Shown here in pieces: positions 1-9,479 of a stretch of 29,990 nucleotides of DNA. A model generated the notes under the pieces. That model had not been told where the DNA came from, searched no databases, and worked only from the letters and a program-made list of their open reading frames with translations. Made by a program: the position numbers and the translations under genes. Origin of the DNA: an uncultured Bacilli bacterium (lineage in GTDB: Bacteria > Bacillota_I > Bacilli_A > ML615J-28 > CAG-313); contig CAJGDR010000003.1 of NCBI GenBank assembly GCA_904502205.1, forward strand, positions 1-29,990, given 5' to 3'. How positions within the stretch are numbered: the stretch's first letter is position 1; each line of letters opens with the position of its first letter.

Positions 1-110
1 AAAAGAAAAATCGAGAATGATACTATGATCAGCAATAAATTCAGAATAACTAAACGACATATATAATCAAATACTTGATATGCTTTACTATTCAATATTT
101 TGCTTTTCAT
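1..110 (-). CDS. YesL-like (DUF624) membrane protein, N-terminal fragment
   Basis: Only the first 36 codons are in the window; the gene runs off the left edge. It starts at the ATG at 110-108, preceded by a GAGGATG-type ribosome binding site, 29 bases after the stop of the permease at 140. The readable protein begins MKSKILNSKAYQVFDYICR and enters a hydrophobic stretch (LVILNLLLIIVSFSIFL). A short tail ending in an aromatic/Asp helix followed by an Asn-Leu-rich first membrane segment is how YesL/DUF624 proteins begin. These proteins commonly accompany carbohydrate ABC transporters in Bacillota and have no settled biochemical role. Position at the end of a sugar-transport operon supports the call, but with so little sequence the family assignment is tentative. 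Confidence 0.55.
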   Translation of the reverse strand, partial: MKSKILNSKAYQVFDYICRLVILNLLLIIVSFSIFL

Positions 111-139
111 AATTCATCCTCGATTAGTTTCAGCATTGA

Positions 140-1189
140 TTAACCAACAATACCAGTTCTTTCAATACCTTCAACAAATAATTTTTGTACGAATAGATAA
201 CCAACTAAAAGTGGAAGCATCATCAAGAAACCTGAAGTATTTGCAATCAACGAAATAAACATCGAGTTACCACGGATTTCCGGGTCAACTAATTGGTCTA
301 ATTTGTAAGTTTTCATGAAACTTGGAAGTCTTTCTGCTGTATTTAAAAGTTTCATTGTAAGTAATGGGAAATCACCAGTAGAAAGTTCTAATAAACTTGT
401 ATAATATACATCATTCCATTGCCATACGAATGAGAATAACATAACTGTGATCATTACACCACGAGCATTCGGAAGCATAATACTCCAGAATGTTCTAAAT
501 ACACCAGCTCCATCGATTTCCGCAGATTCTTCAAGTTCAACAGGAACTCCTCTAAAGAATTGTCTAAATAAGAAAATGAAGATTGCGTTATTAATACCTT
601 GACCAGTAAACGCCATAATGTAAAGAATGAAACGTGAACCAGAAAGTACAAGTCCTTTACCACCATTAAATAATCCAAAAATACCAAAAATATCAAAGTC
701 AGAGAAATATAACATTCTTGATACAGAAACGGCTTGAGGTGGAATAATAAATGTAGCAAGTAATACTATGAAGATTAAGTTACTACCTTTAAATTTCAAT
801 CTAGCAAGAGCATAACCTGCAAGTACAGAACATGTTACTTGTCCTAACATTACTATTAAAGATACACGAATATTATTAAATAACGAATTCAAGTAATCAA
901 GCATTTTATATGCAATTTTAAAGTTAAGAATTGACCATGTTTCTGGAATCCAAATAACTAATTTATTTTGGATATCAGCTGGATGTCTAAATGCAAGAGA
1001 AATTTGTTGGAAAATTGGGAAAATAATTACAAATGATAAACCAATAAGAATGATTATTCTAAATAGTGTTGATAATTTATCAGCAACTTTTTGAGTTCTT
1101 ACGGCTTTCTTAACAGGGTTTCTTAAATCCCTAAGAATTTGTTCATATTTTAACTTTGCTTTTGATGGTACTTTATTTTCGTTCATCAT
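140..1189 (-). CDS. Carbohydrate ABC transporter permease, MalG/LplC-type (second pair)
   Basis: This 349-aa inner-membrane permease is the likely partner of the permease encoded just upstream. It has a charged cytosolic N-terminus of about 40 residues, then six predicted membrane segments (first about 42-66). The EAA loop that docks the transporter ATPase is at about 220-243 (EESAEIDGAG...LP). The C-terminus, FVEGIERTGIVG, is the signature ending of MalG/LplC-like sugar permeases. Two ATGs are adjacent (1189-1187 and 1186-1184); either could start translation after the AAGGTGGT site. The frame overlaps the upstream permease by 17 bases, so translation is probably coupled. An insertion around residues 155-195, between the central membrane segments, is longer than in typical 280-aa relatives. 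The substrate is not readable; context suggests an oligosaccharide. Confidence 0.9.
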   Translation of the reverse strand: MMNENKVPSKAKLKYEQILRDLRNPVKKAVRTQKVADKLSTLFRIIILIGLSFVIIFPIFQQISLAFRHPADIQNKLVIWIPETWSILNFKIAYKMLDYLNSLFNNIRVSLIVMLGQVTCSVLAGYALARLKFKGSNLIFIVLLATFIIPPQAVSVSRMLYFSDFDIFGIFGLFNGGKGLVLSGSRFILYIMAFTGQGINNAIFIFLFRQFFRGVPVELEESAEIDGAGVFRTFWSIMLPNARGVMITVMLFSFVWQWNDVYYTSLLELSTGDFPLLTMKLLNTAERLPSFMKTYKLDQLVDPEIRGNSMFISLIANTSGFLMMLPLLVGYLFVQKLFVEGIERTGIVG

Positions 1190-2420
1190 GATAGAACACC
1201 ACCTTCTTCAAGAATATCAATGCAATTCCTAAAATCAATAATGATAATAAGATATAGCACCAAGATACAGCCGCATGTAGACCATACTTGTAGTTTTCAT
1301 TTAATGATTTTAAATAGAAACTTAAATCACTTCTTAAGAATGAGTCAACAATTGTATAAACTACAACTGTTAAAATCATTGGAGAAACCATTGGTAAAGT
1401 AATTTTCCAGAAAGATTCATACTTAGTAGCACCTTCAATTTTTGCTGCTTCATATAAGTGACCAGGTACAGATTGAATAGCTGCTAAGAAGATTAAGATT
1501 TGTACACCCGCATATGAAATTGTACTATAAATTGTAGATGTAATACCACTTAAGAATGTTACAATTTTTGCAGGAATACCTATCTGTGTGAAGAACTTCT
1601 TCATGTCAAATATTTGACTTAATGCATTTTGACCTATAGAGTTAAGTACAGAGTCAATAGCTGCTGTTGATTCAGTTGCAGCTGTAATAGCTTCTGAGTT
1701 TAAGATAACTGGTAAGAAGAAGATTGCTCTTGCAACTGCTCTACCTTTGAAGTTACCATTTAACATAACAGCGATTAATAAACTAAAGATTGTAATAACT
1801 ATAGCATCTAAGATTGTTTGGAAACCAGTTTCAGTTAAAGCTTGAATAAAACTGATTTTTTCATCACTACCGAAGTCAGCTCCACGCGCTGGGAACATTA
1901 ATTCAGTAAATGCATATTTGTAGTTTCCAAAGAAATCAGAAATTAGTTCATTTCTATTTTCAGGGTGAATAAATTTACCAAAATGAACTATTACACCATT
2001 GTCAGCAACAACTCCACTAAATGAGTAAATTAATGACATGATCATTGGATATAAATAGAATATTAAGAACCCAAGAATTACTGGTGTTAAGAATAGTATA
2101 GAAACAAATAATTTTTGTCCTTTACTTGTCCATTTATCATAACATTTACGTTTGAATAATACGAACGGATAAGCAAGATAATAAAAGAATAAACCAATAT
2201 ATTTAAAGATTGTTTTAATAACACGTCCTGCTTTATTGTTGTTTAAGAAACTTGAAATTTTGTTTAGTAAACTTCTTACTCCGTGTGTAATCTTTTCTTT
2301 AACTTTAGCGAATCCTTTTAATTCTTTCTCATCTTTGTTAATATCCATTAATTTATGAACAGATTCTTGTTCAGTAGATTGAGCGGCTTCAACTTCTTCT
2401 AATAGATCTTTTTCTTCCAT
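1173..2420 (-). CDS. Carbohydrate ABC transporter permease, MalF/LplB-type (second pair), extended N-terminus
   Basis: This 415-aa permease is about 120 residues longer than a standard UgpA/LplB protein. Residues 1-65 are charged and probably cytosolic. An additional hydrophobic segment lies at about 70-92 (IKTIFKYIGLFFYYLAYPFVLF), and the conserved permease core starts near residue 104. The EAA loop is at about 324-347 (EAAKIEGATKYESFWKITLP), with Glu replacing the usual Asp of the 'IDGA' core. A large loop at about 137-195, following the first core helix, should face outward. It starts at an ATG after a perfect AAGGAGGT site, one base after the stop of the DUF5696-like gene, and overlaps the next permease by 17 bases. 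It forms the second heterodimeric channel of this operon. Confidence 0.9.
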   Translation of the reverse strand: MEEKDLLEEVEAAQSTEQESVHKLMDINKDEKELKGFAKVKEKITHGVRSLLNKISSFLNNNKAGRVIKTIFKYIGLFFYYLAYPFVLFKRKCYDKWTSKGQKLFVSILFLTPVILGFLIFYLYPMIMSLIYSFSGVVADNGVIVHFGKFIHPENRNELISDFFGNYKYAFTELMFPARGADFGSDEKISFIQALTETGFQTILDAIVITIFSLLIAVMLNGNFKGRAVARAIFFLPVILNSEAITAATESTAAIDSVLNSIGQNALSQIFDMKKFFTQIGIPAKIVTFLSGITSTIYSTISYAGVQILIFLAAIQSVPGHLYEAAKIEGATKYESFWKITLPMVSPMILTVVVYTIVDSFLRSDLSFYLKSLNENYKYGLHAAVSWCYILLSLLILGIALIFLKKVVFYHDERK

Positions 2421-2421
2421 C

Positions 2422-5400
2422 TTAAGCTACCTCCTTATCTGTTGCACAACTCCATGGATTTAAAATTCCACCAGTTGTTTGTTCTTTAAATGGATTATAT
2501 TGAGCATCATTGTTTTCGATATCAATATAAGTTAATTCGTTACTGATGTTAACATTCATATCTGAATAGTTTAGATAGATAGAGAATTCAGAATCAGTAA
2601 CTTGTGACTTACATTCATCTTTTACTTTGTAAGTTACTTTAAATACTGAGCTATTATTTCCTACTAATTCATGAGAAGCTAAATAATATTTATGTAATTC
2701 TAATGTATCTAAAACTGTTGTTAAAGATTGAACTTCTCTTTGCCAATCAATATAATGTGTATAGTAATAATAGTTATAATCTGTTTGAATTAATTCATTA
2801 GAATCGTCAAAACTGAATGTGAATTCAATATTTGAACCAGTTTCTAAAATTTTCATGATGTGATAATTTAATCCTTTTTCATCATTAGCATTAATGATTA
2901 AACCACTATAATCACGGTAACCAGAGAATACTAATTGATAGAATGGAATTGAATAATCAAAGATATCTAATAATGTTGAAGAATATGGTAATTCAACAAT
3001 GTTATTAGTGTATTTAACTGCAAATTCATAAGGAGCAGTTAATGTTAAATTACTAATATTATTAGCATTTAAATTTTCAAACATATTAATTTGTTCAACT
3101 ACAGAATTGTATCTGAAGAATTCTTGACGTTTTTTGTAGTCACCAACAATTTTTGAACCAAGTTTTTCAAATGCCATATTACCTAGTGAAGGGTTATTCT
3201 TAGTGAAATTTTCAACTAGATTATCTGCGAACACTTTGAAGAATTTTGGTGAAATTGTATAAATAGGACGTTGTTGTTTATCAAAAATACCACTTGCTAA
3301 ATCGTAAGGATATTTTTCAGTAAATTCATTAGAAATGTCACGAGAAGCATATCTAATTTTACCAAATGATTCGTTAATTTTATTAACTTCTAAGAAGCTA
3401 ACATTTGGATATAATGTTACATTATTTTGATCAAAATAATCTAACATTGATTGAAGTTCTTTTTTAGTTCCTAAATCTTTAGTGAACTTCATGTCATTAA
3501 ATGTTTCATTAACTAAACCAGAATCTTGCCATCCAAGATATATTACATTAATGTTTTTAGCATTCCAATCTTTTAATTGTTTTGTAATAGTAACAGCTTG
3601 ATTGAATGTAGTTAATGTGTCATATCCATCATAAACAATACCTAAGAAGTTAGTTGTAAAATCATATAACCCTAAATATTCAGCATTAAGTACTGTTTCA
3701 TTTGTTTTGTCTGTAACATTCTTATCTAGAATGTCTCCTAATAACATAGTTTGATAACGTTTTGCGATATCAGAATATGTTAATCCTTGTTCGTTGATTA
3801 AAGAATAATCAACAGTAAAATCTGTTTTTACATTTGTTGGAGTAACTTGTGTTACAGGTGTTGCATAATAACCTGTACCAATAGTTACTGTTTGTGATTC
3901 TCTGTATGTAGCAGAGAAGTAAATTTTGTTGTAAGAATCACTTCCACTACTTACACCAGCATTTAAAAACATTTGTGGAGCACCATTAGTTACTCTTGCA
4001 ATAATACTGCTTCCTTGGAAACTACCTGTACCTTTACTAAAGTTTATAGAATCATATGTTAAAGCGTACATTGGTAATAATACATCTTCTGATGCAGTCT
4101 TTTTAACTTCATCAATAAACGCTAAGTCTGTTGAATAAACACGTTTTTGATAAGATAACTTACCATTATTTAAATTAACAATACCACCACTACCATCAGG
4201 AATAATCATGTACCCATTAGATTCTTGAATTTGAGTTAGGTCATAATATGGTTTACCTTCACCTTCTACTACAATAGGTGCATAATCCATACCAATTGCA
4301 GAGAAGTATGGAAGAATATCTATTTTGTAAATAGGATATTTTTCAGATAATGATTCATATAACGAATTATTAATAATCTTCGCTTCAAAACCATTTTCAG
4401 TTAAAGTATATTGAACAGCCACTTTAAATGATGGAGTATTTTCAACAACTTCAACATTAAATAAAGATTGGTCAGCTTCTAAATCTTCTTTTGTATAAAG
4501 TAATTTCTTTAAAATAACTTCTTTTAATAATTGATTTGTTCTTGTGCTCATACCACTATAGTTTTCAATTTTATAGAAAACATATGGATGTTCAGCATCT
4601 TTTAAAGTATCGTCTTTTACATATTCTGTTTGAATTGTAGTTGTATCTCTTCTAGTGATAATTTTATAATCCTTATGAAAAGATAAAGCTTTCATGAAAT
4701 CATGTTTGTTATTTGAGATAAATTCATATTCTAATCTAAACATAATTTCAATATATGCGATTTTTTGTTGATGTGATAAAGCTTTGAATTTTGCAGGTAA
4801 ATTGAATAAATCAGTTTTTGCATAATCATCATCATCTACTTTATTTTGATTTCTATCAACATAGTATTTGTATGCTTCTACACCAATATATCCATCACGA
4901 GCATTTGCTGTACCGATCTTACCTGTACCATATTGGTTACGAATATATTTTACTGAGTAGTGTAAATTGAAATAATCTTGAAGTTCTTTTTCAGTCCAAG
5001 ATTTAATCTTTGGAAGTTCTGCTTTTATGTAATCTTTGTTACGTTGAATTAATTCATTTAAACGATCTTCAGTAAGATATTGCGGATAATTATAATATTT
5101 ATCACCTTTAGTTTGTAAATCATAATAAACTTGTAAAGTACCATTTGTAGCATCAAATTTATAACTAAAAGTTTGATCAACATAGTTTGGAGTATCCTTA
5201 TCACCTAGATTATCATTAATAGAATATTCATAAGCACTATAAGGAAGACTCGCACCATTTGGTGTGTAGTAATAAAGAATCAATGGACTATTTTGATTTG
5301 AAAGTGTTGATCCTAAATTATTAGCGTAGTCAAGATTTTGTGGATTTGAGTACCATTCATTTACTGCCACACCATTTTCCATACGGATAATTTTGAATTG

Positions 5401-5892
5401 AGTACTAAAGTAGTTTAGTTTTAAAACATAACCAGTTTTTGTACTATCTAATTTTTCAATACAAGGACGGAATTCATCCATTGTTTGTTTTGCTAATTGT
5501 TCAGGAGAAATTAGATCATCTGTTTTAACTTTATGATTAAATTCTCTTGAAGTATCTTGTTTTGAAAGTTCTTCTACTTTGCTGTCTAATTTAGATAAGA
5601 AGTCTGCAGTTTTACAAGCTTTTTCAACTTCTTTAATTTTTTCATCAAAGTTTGATACAGTAAGTTCATTTAATAAAGCATCAAATTTTTGTACGTTAAC
5701 TTTAACTTCATCTTCAATATATTTATCAATAGATACAAATCCTTCACTATCAAATGGCATTCTGTCATCTGTTAATGCAGAAGCTTTGTAACCACCTAGG
5801 AAATATACTAATGCAAAAATTAAAACAAATAATAATAATGCAAATAAAATTGTTCTTTTAACTGTTAAGAATTTAGGCCATCTTAATTTCAT
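2422..5892 (-). CDS. DUF5696-like giant membrane-anchored protein with putative TIM-barrel region
   Basis: This 1156-aa protein has one N-terminal membrane segment (about 13-35) and a very long extracytoplasmic part; no lipobox is seen. Residues 60-450 are mixed alpha/beta with no recognisable family. Residues about 515-700 read as a large beta-sandwich containing the motif GYMIIPDGSGG (about 560). Residues about 735-1050 alternate helix and strand in a TIM-barrel-like way (for example TTFNQAVTITKQLKDW followed by INVIYLGWQDSG, about 761-794), resembling the glycosidase-like region of DUF5696 proteins. Those occur in Bacillota beside sugar ABC transporters and, as far as I know, have no demonstrated activity. 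I cannot name catalytic acids. The start follows AGGAGGT, 12 bases after the YIP1-family gene, within the long transport operon. Its job is probably substrate capture or processing at the membrane (inference). Confidence 0.75.
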   Translation of the reverse strand: MKLRWPKFLTVKRTILFALLLFVLIFALVYFLGGYKASALTDDRMPFDSEGFVSIDKYIEDEVKVNVQKFDALLNELTVSNFDEKIKEVEKACKTADFLSKLDSKVEELSKQDTSREFNHKVKTDDLISPEQLAKQTMDEFRPCIEKLDSTKTGYVLKLNYFSTQFKIIRMENGVAVNEWYSNPQNLDYANNLGSTLSNQNSPLILYYYTPNGASLPYSAYEYSINDNLGDKDTPNYVDQTFSYKFDATNGTLQVYYDLQTKGDKYYNYPQYLTEDRLNELIQRNKDYIKAELPKIKSWTEKELQDYFNLHYSVKYIRNQYGTGKIGTANARDGYIGVEAYKYYVDRNQNKVDDDDYAKTDLFNLPAKFKALSHQQKIAYIEIMFRLEYEFISNNKHDFMKALSFHKDYKIITRRDTTTIQTEYVKDDTLKDAEHPYVFYKIENYSGMSTRTNQLLKEVILKKLLYTKEDLEADQSLFNVEVVENTPSFKVAVQYTLTENGFEAKIINNSLYESLSEKYPIYKIDILPYFSAIGMDYAPIVVEGEGKPYYDLTQIQESNGYMIIPDGSGGIVNLNNGKLSYQKRVYSTDLAFIDEVKKTASEDVLLPMYALTYDSINFSKGTGSFQGSSIIARVTNGAPQMFLNAGVSSGSDSYNKIYFSATYRESQTVTIGTGYYATPVTQVTPTNVKTDFTVDYSLINEQGLTYSDIAKRYQTMLLGDILDKNVTDKTNETVLNAEYLGLYDFTTNFLGIVYDGYDTLTTFNQAVTITKQLKDWNAKNINVIYLGWQDSGLVNETFNDMKFTKDLGTKKELQSMLDYFDQNNVTLYPNVSFLEVNKINESFGKIRYASRDISNEFTEKYPYDLASGIFDKQQRPIYTISPKFFKVFADNLVENFTKNNPSLGNMAFEKLGSKIVGDYKKRQEFFRYNSVVEQINMFENLNANNISNLTLTAPYEFAVKYTNNIVELPYSSTLLDIFDYSIPFYQLVFSGYRDYSGLIINANDEKGLNYHIMKILETGSNIEFTFSFDDSNELIQTDYNYYYYTHYIDWQREVQSLTTVLDTLELHKYYLASHELVGNNSSVFKVTYKVKDECKSQVTDSEFSIYLNYSDMNVNISNELTYIDIENNDAQYNPFKEQTTGGILNPWSCATDKEVA

Positions 5893-5904
5893 CTCGACTA
5901 CCTC

Positions 5905-6567
5905 CTATAAGAATCTCGATACGATTTCTTTATATAACGAGTAGAAGAAACCGTATATTTGTTGTGATAAGTCGAAGACAAGAAGTGCAATGAATAGAAT
6001 TACTGCAGTTGCAACGATTGTTAAGATAACTGTTAAAACAGCTTTTGCAACGCCATATTCTTGTAATACTACTAGCCCCATAAAAATCATATAAACAGTT
6101 AATGCGAAACCTAAAACTGTGAATAAAACAATCATGTCTGCTTCATCTACAGTTAAAACATTACTTAATACTAAGTTAATAATTCCAAAAATAATTAATG
6201 GAAAATATGAATAACCACCCATTGTAAAGATTTGTTTCATTGTTGCTTTACCATCCATAAGAGTTGAAATACTCCAGTTAGCAACAGATAAAATTACAAG
6301 TGGCATTACTGCATAAACTAATAATAAAATACTATTAAATTTTGTAGGGTCGTTTTTATTGATAATGATACCATCAGCGTTATAACGAATAATTGTTAAT
6401 AACGCATAAATGAATACCATTCCAAGTCCAACACTTAATTTGCCTTTTTTATCTTCTTTAAATTCTGTATATCCAAGTACTGGATGTGATAATAATCTTA
6501 GAGGAACTTTAACGAAGTTTTCATAAAAAGCAGTTAATAATTTTTTAATATAATTTAATACTTTCAT
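5905..6567 (-). CDS. YIP1-family multi-spanning membrane protein
   Basis: This 220-aa protein has an N-terminal amphipathic region (about 1-40) and five predicted membrane segments at about 44-62, 78-97, 115-137, 146-166 and 174-198. That topology and the polar start (…LLSHPVLGYTEFKEDKKGKL…) fit the Yip1 domain family (PF04893). Bacterial members are uncharacterised but recur next to DUF5696 proteins and sugar permeases. Its ATG immediately follows the stop of the NHL-repeat gene with no gap, and the AGGGAGGAAGC ribosome binding site lies inside that gene, so the two are translationally coupled. A scaffold that assembles the large anchored proteins around the permeases is a reasonable inference; nothing in the sequence indicates catalysis. 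Confidence 0.75.
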   Translation of the reverse strand: MKVLNYIKKLLTAFYENFVKVPLRLLSHPVLGYTEFKEDKKGKLSVGLGMVFIYALLTIIRYNADGIIINKNDPTKFNSILLLVYAVMPLVILSVANWSISTLMDGKATMKQIFTMGGYSYFPLIIFGIINLVLSNVLTVDEADMIVLFTVLGFALTVYMIFMGLVVLQEYGVAKAVLTVILTIVATAVILFIALLVFDLSQQIYGFFYSLYKEIVSRFL

Positions 6568-8451
6568 TTACGCTTCCTCCCTCTTTGATCTTGCTAGATT
6601 TCTTTGATAAATCTTATTTGTAACTACAAGTGCAACACCTGCAACAGTTACAATTACAATTCCTGTCATAAGAATTCCAAAGTTATCTTTTAATAAATCG
6701 TTACGATAAAGCTTGAATGCATCTGAATAGTATTCAGCATTGTGACCTAATTCAAAGTTTATCATAGCTTCATTGTAATCGCCATTTCTTAATAAGCTTT
6801 TACCGATACCAACATAAGCAAGTTCGTAGTTACTGTTCATTTTAGAAACTTCTTCCCACTTAGCTTTAGCACCGTGAATATCATTGTTTAAGTATAAACT
6901 TGTTGCTTCATTTACTAATTTACCAAATTGAGTTGTTTCGTAAATCATAATTGTACCAGCACCTTGGTCAAGTAATAGTACATATTCTAAAGCATTTTTA
7001 CCAGTTGAGTCAGTTACTGTAAAGTATCTTAAAGCAACTGGGTTTTTGATGTTACTTTCAAGATCACCTTTTTCACCAGATACGTAAAGTAAGTTACCTT
7101 CTTCATCGTATGTGAAAATACGTCCTCTTGTTCTATCTGCTACTGAATAGATACGGTCTTTATTTACATCAATTGCTGTAAATTTAGATGAACCTTCAAT
7201 TGCAGGTTTTACATATGATGCATATTTGATATCACCATCAGGTGTAACGTAACCGTTACGTTTTAATACGTCTTTACCAGAAGTATTAATTAATTTAATC
7301 ATTTCCGCTGCTGTTGTTGCAGATGGGTCTGGTTGAGCAGTAGCGTAAATTAATTGACGATCGTCAAGTGTTAAGTTTGTAAATTCAGATGGTAAGTTAA
7401 GTGATAATTTTGCATATTGTTCTTCACTTAATAAGAATGACCACCATGAACGTTTTGATACTAAGTTTTTACCTAAGAAACGATTGAATTCACCATTTTG
7501 ATTATATTCAATAATACCTTGGTAAGTGTTTGTTGCAATTGTGTATAAACGACCTGAACCGTCTACAACAATTTTTGCAGGTTGATATAAGATTTTTGTT
7601 GTTGTATCTTCTGCATAGTTAAACATATAGAATGTACCTTCATCATTTGGAGTAGTGTACACTTTATCAACAACATAGTTATCTTTGCGAATACCTAAGA
7701 TTCTTGCATTACCTGAGTCAGCTACATAAATGTAATCTTCAGTTACAAATAAACCGTTAGCTGAGTTTAATAATACACATGTTTCATAACCATCAACTGA
7801 TGGATTAATGTCATATGCAAAGAATGGAGCACGAATTGTTTTATTTGATTTGTCAATTAAAATTGTGCTTGCTTGAATTTGTTCTACAGTAACATTTTCA
7901 GGATGTTCAGCATCAAATAAGTAAGATTTTGTTCCATCTTTCATTTCGTAATAGTATGATTCAGCTAAGATTTTAGCTGCTTCATCAGTAATTTCGAAAA
8001 TGTTCATTCTTTCTTTAATTGTGTAATCTTGGTTTAAAACATAGATTCCACTGTGTTTATAAATTGAAACTTTTTGTTCACTAGCACCTTCTGTAATTTT
8101 TTCTTCAGTTTTAGCTAAAACATTGAACTCAATAGCGTCATCTTTTGATGCAGTGTTTGCACCATCAAGAACATAAATTTCATTTCCACAAACAGATAAG
8201 TCAGTTAAATTAATAAATTCTTTTGTATTTTTACCGTCAACTCTATCATCAATAAAATTAGCAGTATCAGTGAATGAATCACCATTTTTAAAGATTTCTT
8301 CAAAGTCAATTGCATCCTTAAAAGTTAAACCTTCACTTGAGTAAATTGGATTTTTAAAGAAATCGTAGTTGTAAGAATATGCACCGATTACAAATGTTGG
8401 TACAAGTAAGAATGTTAATAAAATTGTTAAAAATAATATTTTCTTTTTCAT
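6568..8451 (-). CDS. Secreted NHL/beta-propeller-like protein with C-terminal TPR and membrane anchor
   Basis: This 627-aa protein begins with a signal sequence (about 1-24). Beta-propeller-like repeats of NHL type follow: a strand-turn unit with LYVADSGNARI-type motifs is seen at about 231-255 (GLFVTEDYIYVADSGNARIL), 290-327, 423-460 and 485-506. Residues about 508-572 form TPR-like helix pairs (NNDIHGAKAKWEEV, NGDYNEAMINFELG). A single membrane helix at about 592-613 is followed by a basic tail (NLARSKREEA). The predicted topology is a large outside domain, one C-terminal anchor and a short cytosolic tail. It sits between the first permease pair and the YIP1 gene, with 12 bases upstream and 0 downstream. 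NHL propellers usually mediate protein or glycan binding; no enzymatic residues are evident. The ribosome binding site (AGAG) is weak, suggesting coupling to the upstream permease. Confidence 0.75.
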   Translation of the reverse strand: MKKKILFLTILLTFLLVPTFVIGAYSYNYDFFKNPIYSSEGLTFKDAIDFEEIFKNGDSFTDTANFIDDRVDGKNTKEFINLTDLSVCGNEIYVLDGANTASKDDAIEFNVLAKTEEKITEGASEQKVSIYKHSGIYVLNQDYTIKERMNIFEITDEAAKILAESYYYEMKDGTKSYLFDAEHPENVTVEQIQASTILIDKSNKTIRAPFFAYDINPSVDGYETCVLLNSANGLFVTEDYIYVADSGNARILGIRKDNYVVDKVYTTPNDEGTFYMFNYAEDTTTKILYQPAKIVVDGSGRLYTIATNTYQGIIEYNQNGEFNRFLGKNLVSKRSWWSFLLSEEQYAKLSLNLPSEFTNLTLDDRQLIYATAQPDPSATTAAEMIKLINTSGKDVLKRNGYVTPDGDIKYASYVKPAIEGSSKFTAIDVNKDRIYSVADRTRGRIFTYDEEGNLLYVSGEKGDLESNIKNPVALRYFTVTDSTGKNALEYVLLLDQGAGTIMIYETTQFGKLVNEATSLYLNNDIHGAKAKWEEVSKMNSNYELAYVGIGKSLLRNGDYNEAMINFELGHNAEYYSDAFKLYRNDLLKDNFGILMTGIVIVTVAGVALVVTNKIYQRNLARSKREEA

Positions 8452-8463
8452 TTGCTCTACATC

Positions 8464-9477
8464 CTACTTCATACCTGAATGCTCCATTGTTTCAATGATT
8501 TGACTTTGTGATAATACAAAGACAGTAATTGGCACAATCATCATAATTAAGATAACGGCAGAGGCACTACCAGTTCTTGCTACACCACCGGCAACGATTT
8601 GGTGTAGTGAGTAACTTAATGGTTTTAATTGTTCACTATAAATGAATGTTCCACCATCGTTATTCCATAATTGTTGGAATAAAAGAATGATAAGTGTTAA
8701 CCATGCTGGTTTAACTAGTGGCATAACAATACGCCAGTAAATTTGGAATTCATTTGCACCATCGATTTTCGCTGATTCAATTAATTCCATTGGGATATCA
8801 TCCATAAACTGTTTCATTAAGTATAGACCTAATGAGTAAGCAAATGCTGGAATGATAATTGCCCATTGAGTATCTACAAGTCCTAATACACTAAAGATAA
8901 TGTATTTAGGTGTTGCTGTAACTTGTGCAGCAAACATTAATGAATAAACTACTAAACCGAAAATTACTTTACTTCCTGGGAATCTATGTTTTGCAAGTGG
9001 GTACGCAGCCATTGAAGCAATGATTACGTGACCGATTGTTCCCATTAATGTAATGAAGATTGTATTGAAGAAATATCTTGAGAAAGGAACCCAAGAGTCT
9101 TGCATCAACATTGCAAGGTCTGTAAAGTTATCTGTTGTAGGGTTTTGTACGAATAATCTAGGTGGGAAAATGAATAATTCATTTAAAGGTTTAAATGCTG
9201 CATTGATTGAGTATACTAGTGGATATGCACTAAATAGACCAAAGAATAATAGCATTAAGAATAAAGCGATATCTCCACCTAAGCTTCTGCTCATTCTTTT
9301 CTTTTTCTTAATTCTTCTTTTCTTAGCACGTAAATAGAAGAATCTTTCAACTTTGCCCATGGTAGCTTCATCACGAATACCATATTTTTTGGCTAATTTT
9401 TGTTGACGTTTAATACTTTTTAACTCGGCTTTGGATATTTCAGAACCGCCAATTGCATCATCAAATTTGTCTGCCAT
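8464..9477 (-). CDS. Carbohydrate ABC transporter permease, MalG-type (first pair)
   Basis: This 337-aa integral membrane permease has a basic, Lys/Arg-rich cytosolic N-terminus of about 68 residues followed by six predicted membrane segments (first about 70-92). The EAA loop is at about 234-258 (ESAKIDGANEFQIYWRIVMP), the site that engages the transporter ATPase. The C-terminus ends SQSQIIETMEHSGMK rather than the common FVEGLTAGAVKG, which separates this protein from the second MalG-type permease at 140-1189; the two pairs are therefore not recent duplicates. The ATG lies two bases past the stop of its partner permease, with GGTAGG-like pairing just upstream. It most likely works with the 450-aa permease and the giant solute-binding protein upstream. 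Confidence 0.9.
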   Translation of the reverse strand: MADKFDDAIGGSEISKAELKSIKRQQKLAKKYGIRDEATMGKVERFFYLRAKKRRIKKKKRMSRSLGGDIALFLMLLFFGLFSAYPLVYSINAAFKPLNELFIFPPRLFVQNPTTDNFTDLAMLMQDSWVPFSRYFFNTIFITLMGTIGHVIIASMAAYPLAKHRFPGSKVIFGLVVYSLMFAAQVTATPKYIIFSVLGLVDTQWAIIIPAFAYSLGLYLMKQFMDDIPMELIESAKIDGANEFQIYWRIVMPLVKPAWLTLIILLFQQLWNNDGGTFIYSEQLKPLSYSLHQIVAGGVARTGSASAVILIMMIVPITVFVLSQSQIIETMEHSGMK

Positions 9478-9479
9478 TA

